This document shows positions 1 to 14,310 of a stretch of 64,000 nucleotides of DNA, one piece after another (positions within the stretch are counted from its first letter, which is position 1; each line of letters begins with the position of its first letter). The stretch is from Todiramphus chloris collaris (Eukaryota; Chordata; Aves; Coraciiformes; Alcedinidae): assembly GCA_025345505.1 (NCBI GenBank), contig JANVCC010000018.1, forward strand, positions 9,804,178-9,868,177, given 5' to 3'. The notes under the pieces are model-generated. The model worked only from the letters and a program-made list of their open reading frames with translations. It was not told the DNA's origin and ran no database searches. The position numbers and the translations under genes were made by a program.

Positions 1-2585
1 TCCAACTCATTGTTGATGTAAACAGATGTAGCTTTAATGAGAGGATCATGGTCATGTATCTGTAAACAAACAGCGAAATAAAATCTTATTCTGATCATTT
101 CTAATCTCAGAGTCACTGTTTACACTGTCTATTTAAATAAGTAAGTTTACGTATAATCCCACAAAAAATAAATGCGCATTCCAGCTCCTTTGCCAGAAGG
201 AGTATACTTAGCAAAAGGAAGGAATGTTGAGGTCCACCTGTAAAATTATTTGTTCCTGTAAGCAACAACAGGCATATGTTCTATATCACATTTGGGCCCA
301 GTGTCTGTGGCCCAGAACCAAAGTAAACACATTTTTTCTGATGTAATTGTTGATTCTAGTTGAATTAGTGCAATGCAGTCAGAGCTGTGAGAAACATTTT
401 ATTTGGACCAGCTCTCAACCAGAGCTCAGAGAGGTTGCCTACCTGGCAAACCAGCAACAGTAGCTTGTTTTCACAAAGTTCTCCAAGTTTTGTACTCAGA
501 GGAGCATAGAAAAACATTTTAAAGCGTGGGTTGTGGTCCTTCTCCAACTGACACTTGAGTAAATCAGAAGTAACTACAACGAAGTCAAATGCAGCCTTCC
601 AGGTATATGTGAGATGGGCTTTATGTTCCACTCCCTTGCTATTTTCCACTTTGATGTATTTAGCACTCAGACGAATGTAATCATATACTGTTTGGGATAT
701 ACACCACAAATTTTTTCCTTCTCCCTTCATTTCCCTAGTGCAAGTGCTGGACACCAGATGAATGTGTAGCAGTAGTAACAATAACTAAAACTCATTACCT
801 GAATCTTTCACCAAAAACGCCTGCACTGCAGTAACTACTCCTTTGAAATGATACCTTTAACTGTCCTGATTCACATGCCTAAAAAGGGAGGGAAATTGAG
901 AAAGGCATGTAAAACTTATCACCCAGCACAACAGTAGCAAGTGCTTTATAAATTATACAATTTTGAAAGAAAAAGTGTAACATTAAATATCAAGATTTTA
1001 TTTTTAGATTTAAAAATTCATCATAAGCCTCTAGATGTACTAAAATCAGCAAAGATCTCTGTTTTGACTTTGGGAGTCTCAGGGTTTCACTAAGTTTATG
1101 AGGGATAAAATACATGCATCTGTAAATAAGTGTATTAAGTAATAAATAAGCCATAGGTAAGCAGCTAAAGTTGGGAGAACACAGGAGTAAACACAGAAAA
1201 AATGGTAGGTGACTAAAATTATTTGCAAAATTAAGGTGCTATTTTGTACATATTTTCTGGAATTAAAGGTATTGCATGTTTCAATTATTTCAGATTTTTG
1301 TGGGTTTTAAATATGAAAGCTCCAACTTTTAAATTGTATCTTTTCTTTTGGATTAAAAAAAAATGTTTTATCCTTTTCAAGGGACAATCAAAAATCAAAT
1401 AGAAGTTTTTTACAGCAACTTTTTTTACCTGAAAAATTTTCACTTTGTGTTATTCTAATCAGAATTATTCCTACTCACTTCTTCCCCATTATAGATAAAG
1501 ATCTGTTGACGACTTGTTTGTTTACCCATACATCTAAAGTTATCATGAGAAGATTCAGGTTATTTCTTACCAGCAATGGAAGGGATGAACAGGAAAGAAA
1601 GAGAAACAGTAGGTAGAAAATTGAGTGACAGAATAAGGGAAGAGTTTTAATTCTAGGCACTGGCAATATGCTTTTGCTATGCTTTAACAATGACCAAAAC
1701 CAGTCATGCTCACAAGAGCATTTAGTCACAGGAGATTTCAGTGGTAGGAACAATGTGAATGCCTGAAGACAGCTCAACATTTTGTCACAGAACATCTAAT
1801 TGAACTCATTCACTGATGCTGTGTGCACACAGGGAAAGGAACCGATGTAGCATATCTCTACCCAGTATTCCCAAGCAATTTGCAGAAAGTCATCCAGTTA
1901 CCTAAGATATAAATGGTATTTCTTCATTCTTTTTGTTTGCACATATACAAATAAGTAATGCTGAAAGATATCTTTCTTCTGTTTCCTATAGTGTTGCACA
2001 GGTGGTTCATTCATTGAAAACACCTTCTGCTGTTCCAGATAGATTATTGTACAAACAAACAATGGAAACCTCTGCCCTGGCAGCTGAAAACAAAGATCCC
2101 AGACATTGAATTTGTAAGGTTTCTACAGCTTTACTCACGCTCCTCAATCAAATCCTTCTGTGAATCAAAAAGAATTAGCCATAAGCCATTTTAAACAAAA
2201 GATGTACATCTGGAAAGAGATTACCTAAATACAAATGTACAGCAGAAATCTGGGAGTCACAAAATTATAATCTCCCTGCATTCTTAAATGTCTTAAGCCA
2301 AAATGCTTTGCTTATATTGTAAGTTTTCTTTTGGGGCCTCTTCCATATATATTCTTTTGTGAAATGAACTCATTTAGCACTGAAGGGAAATTTGGTTCTA
2401 GATGCTTAGCTGGATTGAGCACCCTGTTAATTCTTATAAAGTGAGACATGATGATGTTCTGTAGTGCAGATGTGGCATTGCTTGGTATCAAATCAGCCTT
2501 TGTATTTGCAATTTCTCTTTTAAAAACATCCTTATTTCTTGTTTTTCACTCAGCCAATAAAGGCTGTTTATGCAAAAAAGATAAG
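1..2585. other. Non-coding AT-rich stretch
   Basis: I see no supported gene, RNA or recognisable transposon here. The longest open frame is on the minus strand at 365-781 (138 codons). It contains a possible donor (CAG followed by GTAGGC) but matches no family I know, and its length is near what chance gives in 64 kb of such DNA. Short A and T runs are scattered through the stretch. Confidence 0.6.
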
Positions 2586-3020
2586 CAGGCTACAAGGATG
2601 ATGAAGGGCCTGGAACATCTCTCTTATGAGGAAAGGCTGAGAGCCCTCGGGTTGTTTAGCCCAGAAAAGAGAAGACGGAGAAGGGATCTCATTAATGTCT
2701 ACAAATATCTGAAGGTTGGGTGTCAGGTAGAAGGAGACAGTCTCTTTTCAGTGGTGCCTTGGGATAGGTTGAGGGGCAATGGTCACAAACTGGAACACAG
2801 GAAGTTCCATCTCAACATGAGGAAAAACTTTACTGTGAGGGTGACAGAACCTGGAACAGGCTGCCCAGAGAGGTTGTGGAGTCTCCTTCTCTGGAGACTT
2901 TCAAAACCTGTCTGGATCTGTTCCTGTGTGGCCTGCCCTGGGTGACCCTGCTTTGGCAGGGCAGTTGGACTTGAAGATCTCCAGAGGTACCTTCCAACCC
3001 CTACCATTCTATGATTCTAT
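2586..3020 (+). mobile_element. CR1 LINE, 5'-truncated 3' end
   Basis: This is the last ~435 bp of a CR1 retrotransposon. The + strand encodes the end of ORF2 in broken form: residues similar to [25 protein letters not shown] and [15 protein letters not shown] match the C-terminal tail of avian CR1 ORF2. The tail then shifts frame ([13 protein letters not shown] in place of the usual VTEHWN...LP). It closes with the CR1 3' signature, a CCAACCCC-type stretch followed by ATTCTATGATTCTAT. It is 5'-truncated, as is typical of CR1, and no target duplication is obvious. The ORF2 frame is interrupted, so it is dead. Confidence 0.93.
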
Positions 3021-5950
3021 AAGGTTTTCAGTATTGCTATTAATCTGTTTTCTTTAGGGGACTCGTGTCATAATCCTGTGTATTTAACCCCTGCCTAAGA
3101 ACAAGGCATCTAAAAGTAGCAGACACCTCTCTTCTTAACTGAAAGTCCCCCATAGACACTTCGCAAATTTTTCTTCTCATGCAAATCCAGATGCTGGGAC
3201 ACAATGCTTAACACTTCCCCATACACTGATCCGGGCCAGTACAGTCTAAATTCTGCCTTACTTCTCCACATTTTATGTATCTTTCATACATGAAGTTCCA
3301 GCATGCACTGTGAAAACAGGTATCTGTGTAAAGGTGAGAGGCCTTATTAATGTTGCTGAAGGAAAAGATGTGGTGCAAAATCAACTTTTACTAAACACTG
3401 GAGAAAAGCTTTATTTGGGATCTTCTCATAATTAGTCACTGGAGAATGTAGAATTCTCTCCTCTGAGGACTATGTGATACTAATGTATTTTTTTTTCATC
3501 ACTTTAGAATAGTCACAGCATCTCTCTCCCATGTAGATTCTCTAACATCCACCAAGAGTGAACTCACATTGCTTCACCCAAAATGTCAACCAACCATGAA
3601 ATGCAACTCTGTCAGAAAACAGGCTTCATTTTTTTTTTGAGACTCAAGAAATGACGTCTCTTAAGTAATTCAATGACAGTCCTAATTAAAAACAAAAAAA
3701 AAAAAGTAAAGATTTTTTTTTCTGTAGAAAATAATTCACTGAAATAGTGGAGTGAAATTAAAAACAAACAAACAAAACAGAACTGTAGAACAAAAATATT
3801 TGTAAATGGAGAGATTGTCTTCTGGAGAGGCAATAAAGAGGAAGTCATAACACAATGGTGGAAAAGTGCTACTGGGACTGACATACTCAACATTGGTAAC
3901 AAATGTTTTCTTAGTCAAAATGGGAATATTTCACCCTCTGCTACACAGAGTTTAGAAATCTTAAAATAGACTGTACCCATGTGAAGGGTGTAGTGAAGCA
4001 TGCCCCACACAAAATATAGGTTGCAATCACACAGAAATGTAGAAAGACTTAGAAAGGCAGTAGTTGTTTTTCATAAACCTTAGACATCTCAGGGATTTTC
4101 TTCCATGATTACCACTCCTCTTCTCCAACTCAACTGGTTGAATGATGAGAAGAACCTTGTGAGAAGACACATCTTTGAACTTAAATGTATAAAACAAGAA
4201 ATAGCCTAGGAAGACACACAAGATAAATGTTAAGATAGGTGAAAAACGTTTGGAATAAATACTGTGAATAAAAATGCTTGTAAATGATAAAATCTATTAT
4301 AATGGGCTCTTGCTAAAATGGGCTAGAGAAAAGAATCTGATTTTCTCTGCATTTTATTGAGAAGGGCAGAGAGAAGTAATTTATATGCTCTAGAATATAG
4401 GTAAAAGGCAGGGCTGGAGTAGCACCAATGTCTGAGCTCAGACTGGGAACCAGCTGGTGTCTTTGATTTTCCACAAGGCAGCTGTAAAAATTTTACAGGA
4501 GTGCAAAATGAGCTTCATTCCAGTAGAAGCAACTTGGTCAGAGCCAAAAGAATGAAATCAAACCTTTGTCTCTGTCATCTCATTCTTCCTCAAGGTTTCA
4601 AAGAATCTTTGAAAAGAGTTGGGAGGTGTTCAAGAGAGAGCGTGCAGTAACACCTACCTCCACATATGTGCTGTAGTCCATGCAGCTCTGCTTAAGTTGC
4701 CATAGGATCATCAAGGAGGTGTGTTTGAATAAAGAGGGAAAAGTAAACAAATCACTGCTTGTGCAATAAAATAGCATTTTACCTCTTTGGGGACATTCTG
4801 CCATGGTTTTCTTAACTGTCAGCTAGCCTGGTCCCAAATTTGAGATAGCCAGGCCTCCTAATGGAGGTGTCTAAGTTCCCAGTACAGATTGTGGTAAGGA
4901 TGGTTGCATGTGAGTGCCTCTAGAGGGAGGTCCTGTCTGTTTAACTTATGTGCCCATAGGAGATAGAAGACATTAAGCTAGGAACTCCAGTTTACTAGGC
5001 CCAGGACATTTAGACATGAGTTCAGGACTCATTTTAAGTGAAGTGGATGAGCTTACACATTCATCAGAGACCTGTACTTTGCAACTCTCTTCACATATTT
5101 TGTCAGAGTTACTTGACTTTTTATTACTCATTCACAATCAGAGCACTGAAATCTTCAAAGACCTGACTGAATTTATTTGGGCAATGCATCAAATAGTCCA
5201 GTGATTGCTTTTGATTTTAGTGTTTGATTCTATATTGAAATCTCATGGATAAACATGATTACTGTTATGACTTCTTGGATTAATTAAAGGAGATTAGTTT
5301 CTTTTCCACAGTATTTCTTGATTTTGTAGCAAGTAGCAAAACTTGGTCCCCTGGACACATCTCTCTGTATCTGAGACATCTTATAATACATCTGAATGCA
5401 CAGATAGATTGTTTTAAAATGTGTTCACTCCACTAAACTTGAAGTTTATTATGTGTATACCAAGTGCTCTTATGAAACTGCTTTTGTGGTTGTGTTTTTA
5501 TGATTGCTTTCCTCTCAGATTTATATTTCACATATTGATCTTTATTAATGGAGAGAGAAAATCACAAAGATGCGAAGATTCTGCCCTGTCCTTACTACTC
5601 ATTTTGGAGCTGTATCAGGGGTACACTGAACAGCCTTATTTCAAGCCATGAACTTATGAACTGATGATTTTACGAAATCTAACTCTTACTATTACTGTAA
5701 TATAATCCTCATTCCTTTCCTGTAGGGTGACATGGATGTACATGTCCACTTCCATCTGTTCTACATTGTGGCAAACATCAAGTGATCAGCTAGGCAGTAC
5801 TGAAAGCAAACAGCCCCTGCTAACATCCGTGGCTGCATGCTTTTCCTTGGCAGTGGGTCCACAAACTAGTCTCAGGATAACATTGTGTTTGGTCTTCTCA
5901 TCTGCTTCTTGACGTTGACTGTAAATGTGGTTTTGAGGTTCTTCTTTCAC
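3021..5950. other. Non-coding stretch between two CR1 tails
   Basis: No gene or named repeat is supported. The stretch holds short homopolymers: a T9 near 3488 and interrupted A and T runs at 3686-3720. Open frames are all under 100 codons and look random in composition. Confidence 0.55.
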
Positions 5951-6195
5951 ACAGAATAATAGAATGATAGGGGCTGGAAGGGACCTCTGGAGATCATCTG
6001 GTCTAAGCCTTCTGCCAGAGCAGGATCACCTAGAGAAGGTTGCACAGGAACATATCCAGGCAGGTTTTGAATGTCTCCAGAGAAGGAGACTCCACCACCT
6101 CTCTGGGAATCCCATTCCAGTGCTCTGCCTCCCTTAAAATAAAGAAGTTCCTCCTTATATTTAGATGTTCCTTTTCACACTTCCAAGTTGAAGAG
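5951..6195 (-). mobile_element. CR1 LINE 3' end, antisense
   Basis: Read on the minus strand this is a ~245-bp CR1 3' end. The + strand shows the reversed hallmark order: AGAATAATAGAATGATAG, then GGCTGGAAGGGACCTCTGG, GCCAGAGCAGGATCACCTAGA, CCAGAGAAGGAGACTCCACC, then the region that normally reads AAGAAGTTCCTCCTTATATT. Only the tail of ORF2 and the 3' UTR remain. No coding frame survives. Confidence 0.92.
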
Positions 6196-6541
6196 TGAAC
6201 TGGGCAGATGTCTGCAGTATTTTTCTGAATCCAGAGTAAAGGTAAGCTGCTACTAATTTATCATGTTCTTGTCTGTGAAATGAATGCATTTCCATCAGCT
6301 ATTCCTTTTTCCAGTTTAGACCTAAAGCACTATTTTCCCGCAGAAAAACAACAGTGCAAGAAAGAGTACAGAACCATAACAGAGGCAGATCCAGCAGCCA
6401 ACCAGCTTCATTCGCTTAGGTTCACTATAGAAATAGAATTTAGTGTATTTAAATCTATTCACAGTTCTGTCATGTTAATGGAGAAAAAGTCTAGAAACAC
6501 TCATCAGGGTGTCCAGGCGGGGAGGAGAGAGGTGGTCGGTA

Positions 6542-6556
6542 TCACCAGATGGCGCT
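6542..6556 (+). promoter_or_regulatory. CTCF-like binding motif
   Basis: The bases TCACCAGATGGCGCT fit the vertebrate CTCF core (CCASYAGRKGGCRSY) at all positions but the first, and GG follows. The core is in + orientation. Occupancy cannot be told from sequence. No gene lies within 15 kb, so if real it would be a domain-boundary or loop-anchor site. Confidence 0.5.
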
Positions 6557-6990
6557 GGTAGATACTGCGTGCCAGAGTTGCTCATGCTGTGAACACTGCT
6601 CTGCTCTCCCTTGCCTCTGGATGAAGACTGTTGGAAAAGTCGCAAGAGGAAACACCAAAGTTGCTTCCTTGGTGCAATTTCCCCTGAAAAGCTCTTCTGA
6701 GAGGCATTGTTTTCTGGGCAGTTGGGTTTGGGGGGAGGTTTTGCTTCGATGTTCAGCACACTGCTGATGGTAAAGGCCTGGGTGGGAAATCTGCCACTCA
6801 CCTCTGCCAGCAAAAACACCTAACTGGTCATCAGTGAGAAGCAGATCTTGGGGTCTGAGTCTTGGACCTGCCTACTTGAACATGCCTGTCTTGCTTGTCT
6901 TGCTGGCCCAGTTACCTAAGAATTAAAGACAAATGTTTCAAAATATTGTTATCTTGTGGATGAATAAATTCTGATCAACTTTATCACCAG

Positions 6991-7029
6991 ACTGTACTGC
7001 ATTGTATCATATTGTATTGTGTTGTATAA
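6991..7029. repeat. Degenerate ATTGT pentamer repeat
   Basis: Roughly seven units related to ATTGT (ACTGT, ATTGT, ATCAT, GTTGT) run head to tail. It is an old, decayed microsatellite. Confidence 0.55.
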
Positions 7030-7139
7030 GGTGCTATGCATTAGTGTTTTTCAGTTGGTGGTCTCCTCAAACACCTTGCAGACAGATAATTATGTGGGAA
7101 ACTCCTACTTTTGTGCATTGAAATCGCTCAATTTCAGAA

Positions 7140-7236
7140 TTAAAAAAACCAAACCACAAACAAACAACACACAGAAAACACACAAATAAATAAAAAAAAC
7201 AAAGGAAAAATGAACAAACAAATAAAAAACCAAAAC
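7140..7236. repeat. A-rich low-complexity run
   Basis: About 97 bases are almost free of T and G, built from A runs broken by single C or T (CAAA, CACA, AAATAAAT types). No LINE body is recognisable beside it, so it is called simple sequence and not a retrotransposon tail. Confidence 0.7.
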
Positions 7237-10200
7237 ACCATTAGTAATTGAAAAGAGGCCAACAGATCTGTGCATGTTTTTTAAGGGCAAAATGTAAGAA
7301 TACTGTTTATTTCTTTGAAAGTATTTGGAAATGTAGGGACTATCACTGCAGTTGAGATGAATTCCCTCTTGTACATGAATACCTGAGGATGTTTTTCATG
7401 TCCAGTTTCAATTAAAATTGTAGTTTTTATGAATTTCTTTTTTTTTAGAAACATAATTTGAGGAAAGGTCCAAGAGAGGTTTGAAAGCATCCTCTTTTTC
7501 TTCTCTTTGAGAAAATGGACAACATTCATTTATTTTTAACCTTTGGGAGCAAATTTTTATTTGTTTTGGCTATCTATAGCAGTTAACTATAACAGAATTC
7601 TGCCAGAACTTTAAAATGAAGATATTTCCCTTCTTTCATTCCCCTTCCCTCAGAGTTTGTGTCATCTTTTCTGATCATGGTTGGCTGGGGAATCTGACTC
7701 ATGGTTCAGGATTAGTACACTGAGAAAAAGTGCTACCTCTTATGAAAATCACTCGCTGCTGTCTCAAGGGATCCTTATATGTCTCACCCAGATTGATCCT
7801 GTTTAGCTTATAAAATTTGATAGAATCACAGATTAAAGGGCTGTTGTATATGTACTGTCTGATATTAACTCCTTGATGAACTCAGAGATGTTCCTGCGTA
7901 CACAGATACACACATACCCATCTGGGGCTTCATCTGGTAAGGTGCAGAGCAGTGTGGCTCTGCTCCAGCAAAGCACTTAACCAACTGCTCAGCATGGAGC
8001 CACTGGGCTCAAGCCAAGAGGGAGGTAATGCGACATGACCTGCATTGTGAATTGCACTCAGATTTATGGATAGAGTTGGTCTGAAAATGAGGACAGGTAA
8101 TCCAAATATGGTGTTTATTTTGCATTGAAAGGGATAGTCACAAAGGTTAGTTTAGCCTCACAGAGTCACTCCCAAAGGCCCCCTGGGGAAGCCCACCTTG
8201 CTCCTCTCCCTGTAGAGGATGTGTCTAGAGAGATTAATCATGTGACAATAAAGTGAAGCTTTGTGAATACTTTCCAAACTGTCATGCACATCATATTTTT
8301 CTGACCTGCTGCAGTTCTTCAGCTCTGGGTAATATTTCTGAAAGGTTCTAAAACATTTCAGCATTTTGGAAAGTAGTACCTCTTTGCTTAATCCTCAGGT
8401 GGACTGTGTAGTATCTGGAACTGTGTATAGAGCTGAGCCTTGCTTTCAATGCTGGTGTTAAAGATGGCTTTATCCTTGCAAGTTTTCAATTGCTCCTTCA
8501 GTTCACTGACTGAGGTGTGTCACTGACATGTCTGTGTATCCTATGATGTTGATTCTTTCAGTGACAGCTCTGGCAACAGTGACCCAGTTTTCCAGGTTGT
8601 TAAAGTAGCTTTATGACTTTCAGCAGCTTTTGCCTCAGCAAAACACCATGTCAAAGCTTGTGTTGAGCAAGCAAAGACTAAGATATTAACATGGACAGTA
8701 AGTGTACAGCAGATGTGTAATCTGGATAATAAAACAGATTAAAATGTTGATACATGATCCTAGGATATTATATAGTGTAAATGCAGGCAAGAGTGTGTCA
8801 TAGCATCTCCTTTTAGGTTCTCTTTGGATTCTTGATTTTAAGGCTATTTTCTTCAAAGTGTGCTTAACTTTGTTCTGTGTGAAGAATTAAACTAGGGGTT
8901 AATCCCTTGGGGCACTGGCACTCATAAACCTATGGTAAGAAGGGTAGAAAAGGAGAGGACAGCATCTCAGCGAATAGGGCTGAAGATGATTGGTAGCAAC
9001 TAGTAGTTTAGATGGGATACATCAATGTGTTGCAGTAAATGAAGGATTTGAAAGCACAAGGGTAAGTTTAGGAGATTGTAAGCACCTCCCAGTTCTGTGC
9101 ATGGATTTTGATAATTTGTTGTGGTGGTGGCTGGTTCTTTTCAAGACAGATTTTCAGTGCTCTATCTGCTCAATTCCTTCAGCATATAATGTGTATTCCT
9201 TCCATCAGATGATAACCCTGGCATCTGGCCATTGCTGTAAATAAATTAATAATTTCATTTGGCAATCCTTGTCCTTTATAGTATGATTATATGGTGGGTT
9301 TTGTCCTATCTAATTTAATGTCATGTTAGTAAATTCAGCCAGTAGCTTTAAATATGCTTCCTTCTGCCTGAGTGCAAAGCAAAAAACTGCAGGCAATAAA
9401 AATACTGATTTTCTGTGTAAAATATTAAACTACTGCCTTTTGTCTGCTGAAATATGAAAATTATATCTTATTTTGGTCTTCATCTTACAACCGACATACA
9501 ATTTTTTAAGAAGACAAATGATACACAAGCAAACAAACCAACCTAACACTGACAACAAATTGGTGTGGGTTTTTTTGGGTTTGTTTGTTTTTTTTGTTTC
9601 TATATATTTTTCCAATGTATGATAATAGCATCTAATTTTCTGGAGAAGCGTTTGTGCAGTTTGAACTGCACAGCTGTGGAAGCTACTCTCTACCTAGAGG
9701 GAATGTTTTGACTGACCATCACAAAAGAGAACTATTTCCTAGGGAAAAGGAGTCCAATGGTATAAATTTCATGTCCTCCAATAAATCTGCTGATTCACAC
9801 ATGCAAAAAAAATCTGGAAATGAAAATCCTTGAAACACATTTTGTGAATGATCATTTCACATGGTGGTGTTGAAGATTAATAGAGAGGGATGAGGTCTAT
9901 TTTCCAGCTCACCTCTGTCACTGTTGTCCCAAGTACAGCATCAGTATAGAATATGTGATTCCTTTTTCGATCCATAGTCAAGACCTGCATTTTAAGCCTC
10001 CAAAAGGTAGAGAATTTTTGGTTTTGTTTAAAAAGAGGCTAAGCTGAAAACACATGCTGTACAGGCTCTGAGCTGGAGTAACTCCTGAAGATTGCTAGGA
10101 CCAGTGAGAATTAAAAAGTCAGACCTACTTCCCAGCTTCAAGCTTCCTCTCCCAGGCATGCAGCAAATGTGTTATTCACTCCATGTCCCTTTGCACAATG

Positions 10201-13200
10201 GGCTGACCTTACCCTCAAACAAGTCAGCACAGCATGAGTGCAATATGTGGAGCGCTTTAAGCCCTCCTCTGTCCAAAAAGTCATGTCATTTTTAGGCAGT
10301 ATAGGACCCCCAGTGGAACTGACCTTCCTTCTCTTGAAATAAGTATCAAGGCTCTCATTAAATTCTGTGTAAAGGGGACTGGGCATTGAGTGTGCCTCTG
10401 GGAAAACAGAAAATAAAGAAGTTATATGGATCTCTTAGAGTCCATAATATAGGTATTACTCATGCAAATGCAATATTTAGACTATTTTAAATGCATATTC
10501 ATTTGAATACCCACAGCAATATTTTGGAGTTTCTCTGCAAATACTGCTTCTGTATGTGCAGAGCAGTTGGTGATGCTGCAGTGACACAGTGCAATGAATA
10601 GCAATCCCAATAGTGGGAGATTAGTAGAGCATACTGTAGGCACCAAATCCTTTATTTTGGAGAGGATCCTGGTATACTAGATTATGATATTAAGCTTTCA
10701 TTCTGGGTGTCTTCAAATTTCCACCAGATAATGAACATGATCCCTTATGAGTATTCTAGCTGCATTGGCTTGGAAGAGAGTTTACTGCACATTTTTGTGG
10801 AAGGCAAAGTACAAGTTTTTTGAGTGCATAGGTAAAAATGGTGTGAGTTTTCTAACTTTTGCAGTACTACTTTAAGCTTAAGGCACTTAAGATTGACTTC
10901 AAAGACTTCAATTCTCCCAGCTTTGCTCATGGACAAATAGAGGTCTTCATGATCCTCCCTTCCTACTCTGTTAAAAAAAAAAAACCATGAGACTTTGGTC
11001 TCTCTTTTGTAAATCAAAACAAAACAACAAAACAAAACAAATGTCTGCAAAATGCTACATAAAACCCCAAGAAGATCTTAAGGAAGAAACAGCCAATGCT
11101 AGAACGTGATACACTGTAAAGGGTGTAGGCAGATGTATACAATTGTGAAGCTAAAACTGTACATGCTTCTCTGTATGGTATACACTAAGGGAAGAGGTTG
11201 ATCCTTCGACTTGTAAATCCATGCCTCATCATCCCTATGTACTAGTCAGGTATGAACTTTAATAATATATTTGTCAAGTAATCAGTCCAAATATCTTCCT
11301 CTTACTGGAAGCTATACAGGAGACTCTGCAAAACTGTAACACTGCCGGGAGCTGCTAAAGCAAAAAACAAAAAACAAAAAAAAATCCTTTATTTTGGACA
11401 TTCCAAAATATTCTTCATTAAAAAGTTATTGGGCAGAACCAAACTTAAGGCAAAACAGATTCATTCCTATGTTTATATACCACTATACGTGCTCTCTACA
11501 AATCAGTCTGTGTAATGATGGGACTGACCCCTAAGTGTGGGAGTGCAAATAGGTATAACTGATCACCGTCTTTCTGTGAGAGAAACCTTCTCCTGGAAAC
11601 AGAGAAGCCAGGCAGTGTGCATTTTAATTAAAATCATATCCTGGGCATTTAACTTTTCAAAAATTATTAGTAAGACAGAGGTTACCTTTTCTTGTGACTA
11701 CTATTATTACTGTCAGACTGCCTGCTTCAAGTGGGGGGCTGAAGGTTACATATGGGATAGGGGAACGTAAAGTTAGTTGGAAGGGGTTAGTACACGGGGC
11801 CATAGCCTTGGAATGCTCTTTGTTGGCTAGAGGTCTCTTGCTGTCTTGTCTACAGCTGTGCAAAAGACCCCTTAGGACATTATGTATAGCCCTCAGCAGT
11901 GACTACACTGCTATAAACTGCAGGTGACTCTGGTCAAATCCAATTTCTCTTCCTGAATGGAGCACATGCTATCACTGCTGTATATTCCTTGCCAAGGTAA
12001 ACAGGGATAACAACTTTTTGGATTATCACAGAGAATTTCTTTAAAATTTATGCTTAGTATAGTTGTATTTCTTTAAATAATTTTACACTGTTTGTATTCT
12101 TGCACTTGTAATTGAAGCTAATGCAGCATGATGGAATAAGATGACATTTGGGTGTGTATAAATAGTCTTACAGATGAAATGACGAGCTGTTTAGCTTGGT
12201 AAAGGACAACACTTGTCTTTCATGTAACAAACTTAGGACTCACAAAGAGGCTTTCTAGGAATGTCTTAATTTTTTTTTTTTTTACTATTCGCACGGACAT
12301 TCCTGTAATTCATTGATGTGCATTTTACAAATAAAGCTGTTCCACAAAAGATGAAATGACCTACTCAAGGCTTTACAAAAAGCTTGTGGTGCAGTCAGCA
12401 GTTCACTCATACTCCTAAATTTCTGTTCCATTCTACTGTATTATTCTTTGGGAACTAACTAACACTTGTGCTTTGACATCTTTTCTTCTAGAATCATGTT
12501 TTCTTTCAGCTCCAAGGAGCACAACTGCTTTAAAAACAGAGGAGAAAAAAACCACATCTTTGGGAAAAAGTATAAAAAACGCTGAAGAAAAACAAATTAT
12601 TTCATAGTTTAAAATCCCACTTTGAAGTGCATTTTGGCGATTATCAGATAAATCCCTAAGAACAGAACTGGAATGACACTATATATGTGCTTGAAGCAGT
12701 TCTCTCTTTAATGGATCTTTTGGAACTTGCCTAAGTTGCCATGAGAAGCCTGTCTTTATCATGCTGTATTGTAAATATTTTAGTACTGAAACTGGCTTTT
12801 AATAAAATTAACTTCAAGTTCAAAATGTTTAATGGACTCCATGGCAGTAAAATTAAGAAGAATGTCATTTTGTCTCTTTAATGTGCCCCCAAACATTCTT
12901 GCAATGAATTAGAACGTTGATTGTTATTTTTCATCTCAGGACTTGGCAGGTGTGTAATGCGACTCCTGATAGCAGGACAGCAGATTACATTCTCCTATAA
13001 AACCATTTCTAAGAGACTTGGCACAAAAACTGTTATTGCATGTCTGCAGGTGTTTAGTAATTGGATTAATGCAGAGCAGAAGGAATGTCTGACACCCCAG
13101 CACTAAGAAACGCTGAGGAAAGACACATTCATTTTTGAGAGTAACCTGGAATGCATGATGACAGCCTGTTCACACACATAGAGCCAGATCTGAGCCTGTA

Positions 13201-14290
13201 AGTTTAAAATTAACTGCTGTGAGCAATCACCTTCCAGAGAAAAGTTTATCCAAACCTAAATACAATAACAGGAGCTCTGTAAGTAAGGAGGTAGGGAGCT
13301 TTGGGCTGTGTTTTGATCCTATTCCAAAAGCAACTTGCATAACCTTAGAAAAAGTCCTTATATCATGCATATCATGGATCCCTAAAATCCTAGGTGTCTA
13401 ATAAAAATGTCCTTGATAAACATATAGATCCTCAAAATTCTGTAAAGGTATAAAGAATATAATATAATCTCAGATCAAGGGTTTTCAGGATAAACTGATG
13501 TCCTTTTAAATATCCTGATTATGAATTAGAAAAGATTTTGTAATAGCCAGGGACCAAAGACATAAATCTTTCTATACTGATGAAAATAATGAACTAAGTA
13601 GTCCATTTGAACTAGTAAACACTAGGAAAAAAAAAATTCTAAAGGTGTCTCAGCTTAGGCCCTGTCATAGCTCAGAAAAACACTTGCATGCAGTCTTTGG
13701 GTTCACTAAGTTTCAACATACAGCTGACAGGTTGTCCTTGAAAACTCACTTGAGAATGGGCACTGTTTTAGAAAGAATCTTTTTCACATATTGTTTATAG
13801 ATTAACTTTAACAGCAGAGGGATTTAGAGATAAAAATAATTCTTTGTGTTATCTTGTGCTGAGAAAATAGGACCCCTGAGAAACAGTTCTCTGCATCTAG
13901 ACCAGTGCCCTGTAACCAGACTGTTAGCTAATTAGAAGTGTCACCGAATTTGGATAATGTTCATGACTCACACTTGTTGGAGTTTCCACAGAGTTTCTTT
14001 CAGACCGTGGAGATGTCTCAGGTGAGGATCTAAGTCCTTTTGGCTTTTTGTCCCATTTCTCTAACCTTTATGAACAAAGATGAGGGTATGATTACATGTC
14101 ATTTTCTTATATTGATTGGTTAGAACTACAATTTACAGAAATAAGCAGTAGATTCATTTAAAGATGAAGTAAAATTTGAAGTTCTTTATATTAACCATAT
14201 GAATTTACTAACTAATATGAATCTTAAGGGAGAAGAATATATTCTTAAGACTAAAATAGATACAGAACATTTACATTATGCTGCATTGCG

Positions 14291-14310
14291 TATATATATA
14301 TATATATATA
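14291..14310. repeat. (TA)10 microsatellite
   Basis: Ten perfect TA dinucleotides lie 140 bp upstream of the solo LTR. Confidence 0.95.

Noticed and set aside
2448..2945. 165-codon + frame as a gene
   Set aside because: Most of it is the broken ORF2 tail of a CR1 element with chance sequence joined at the front.
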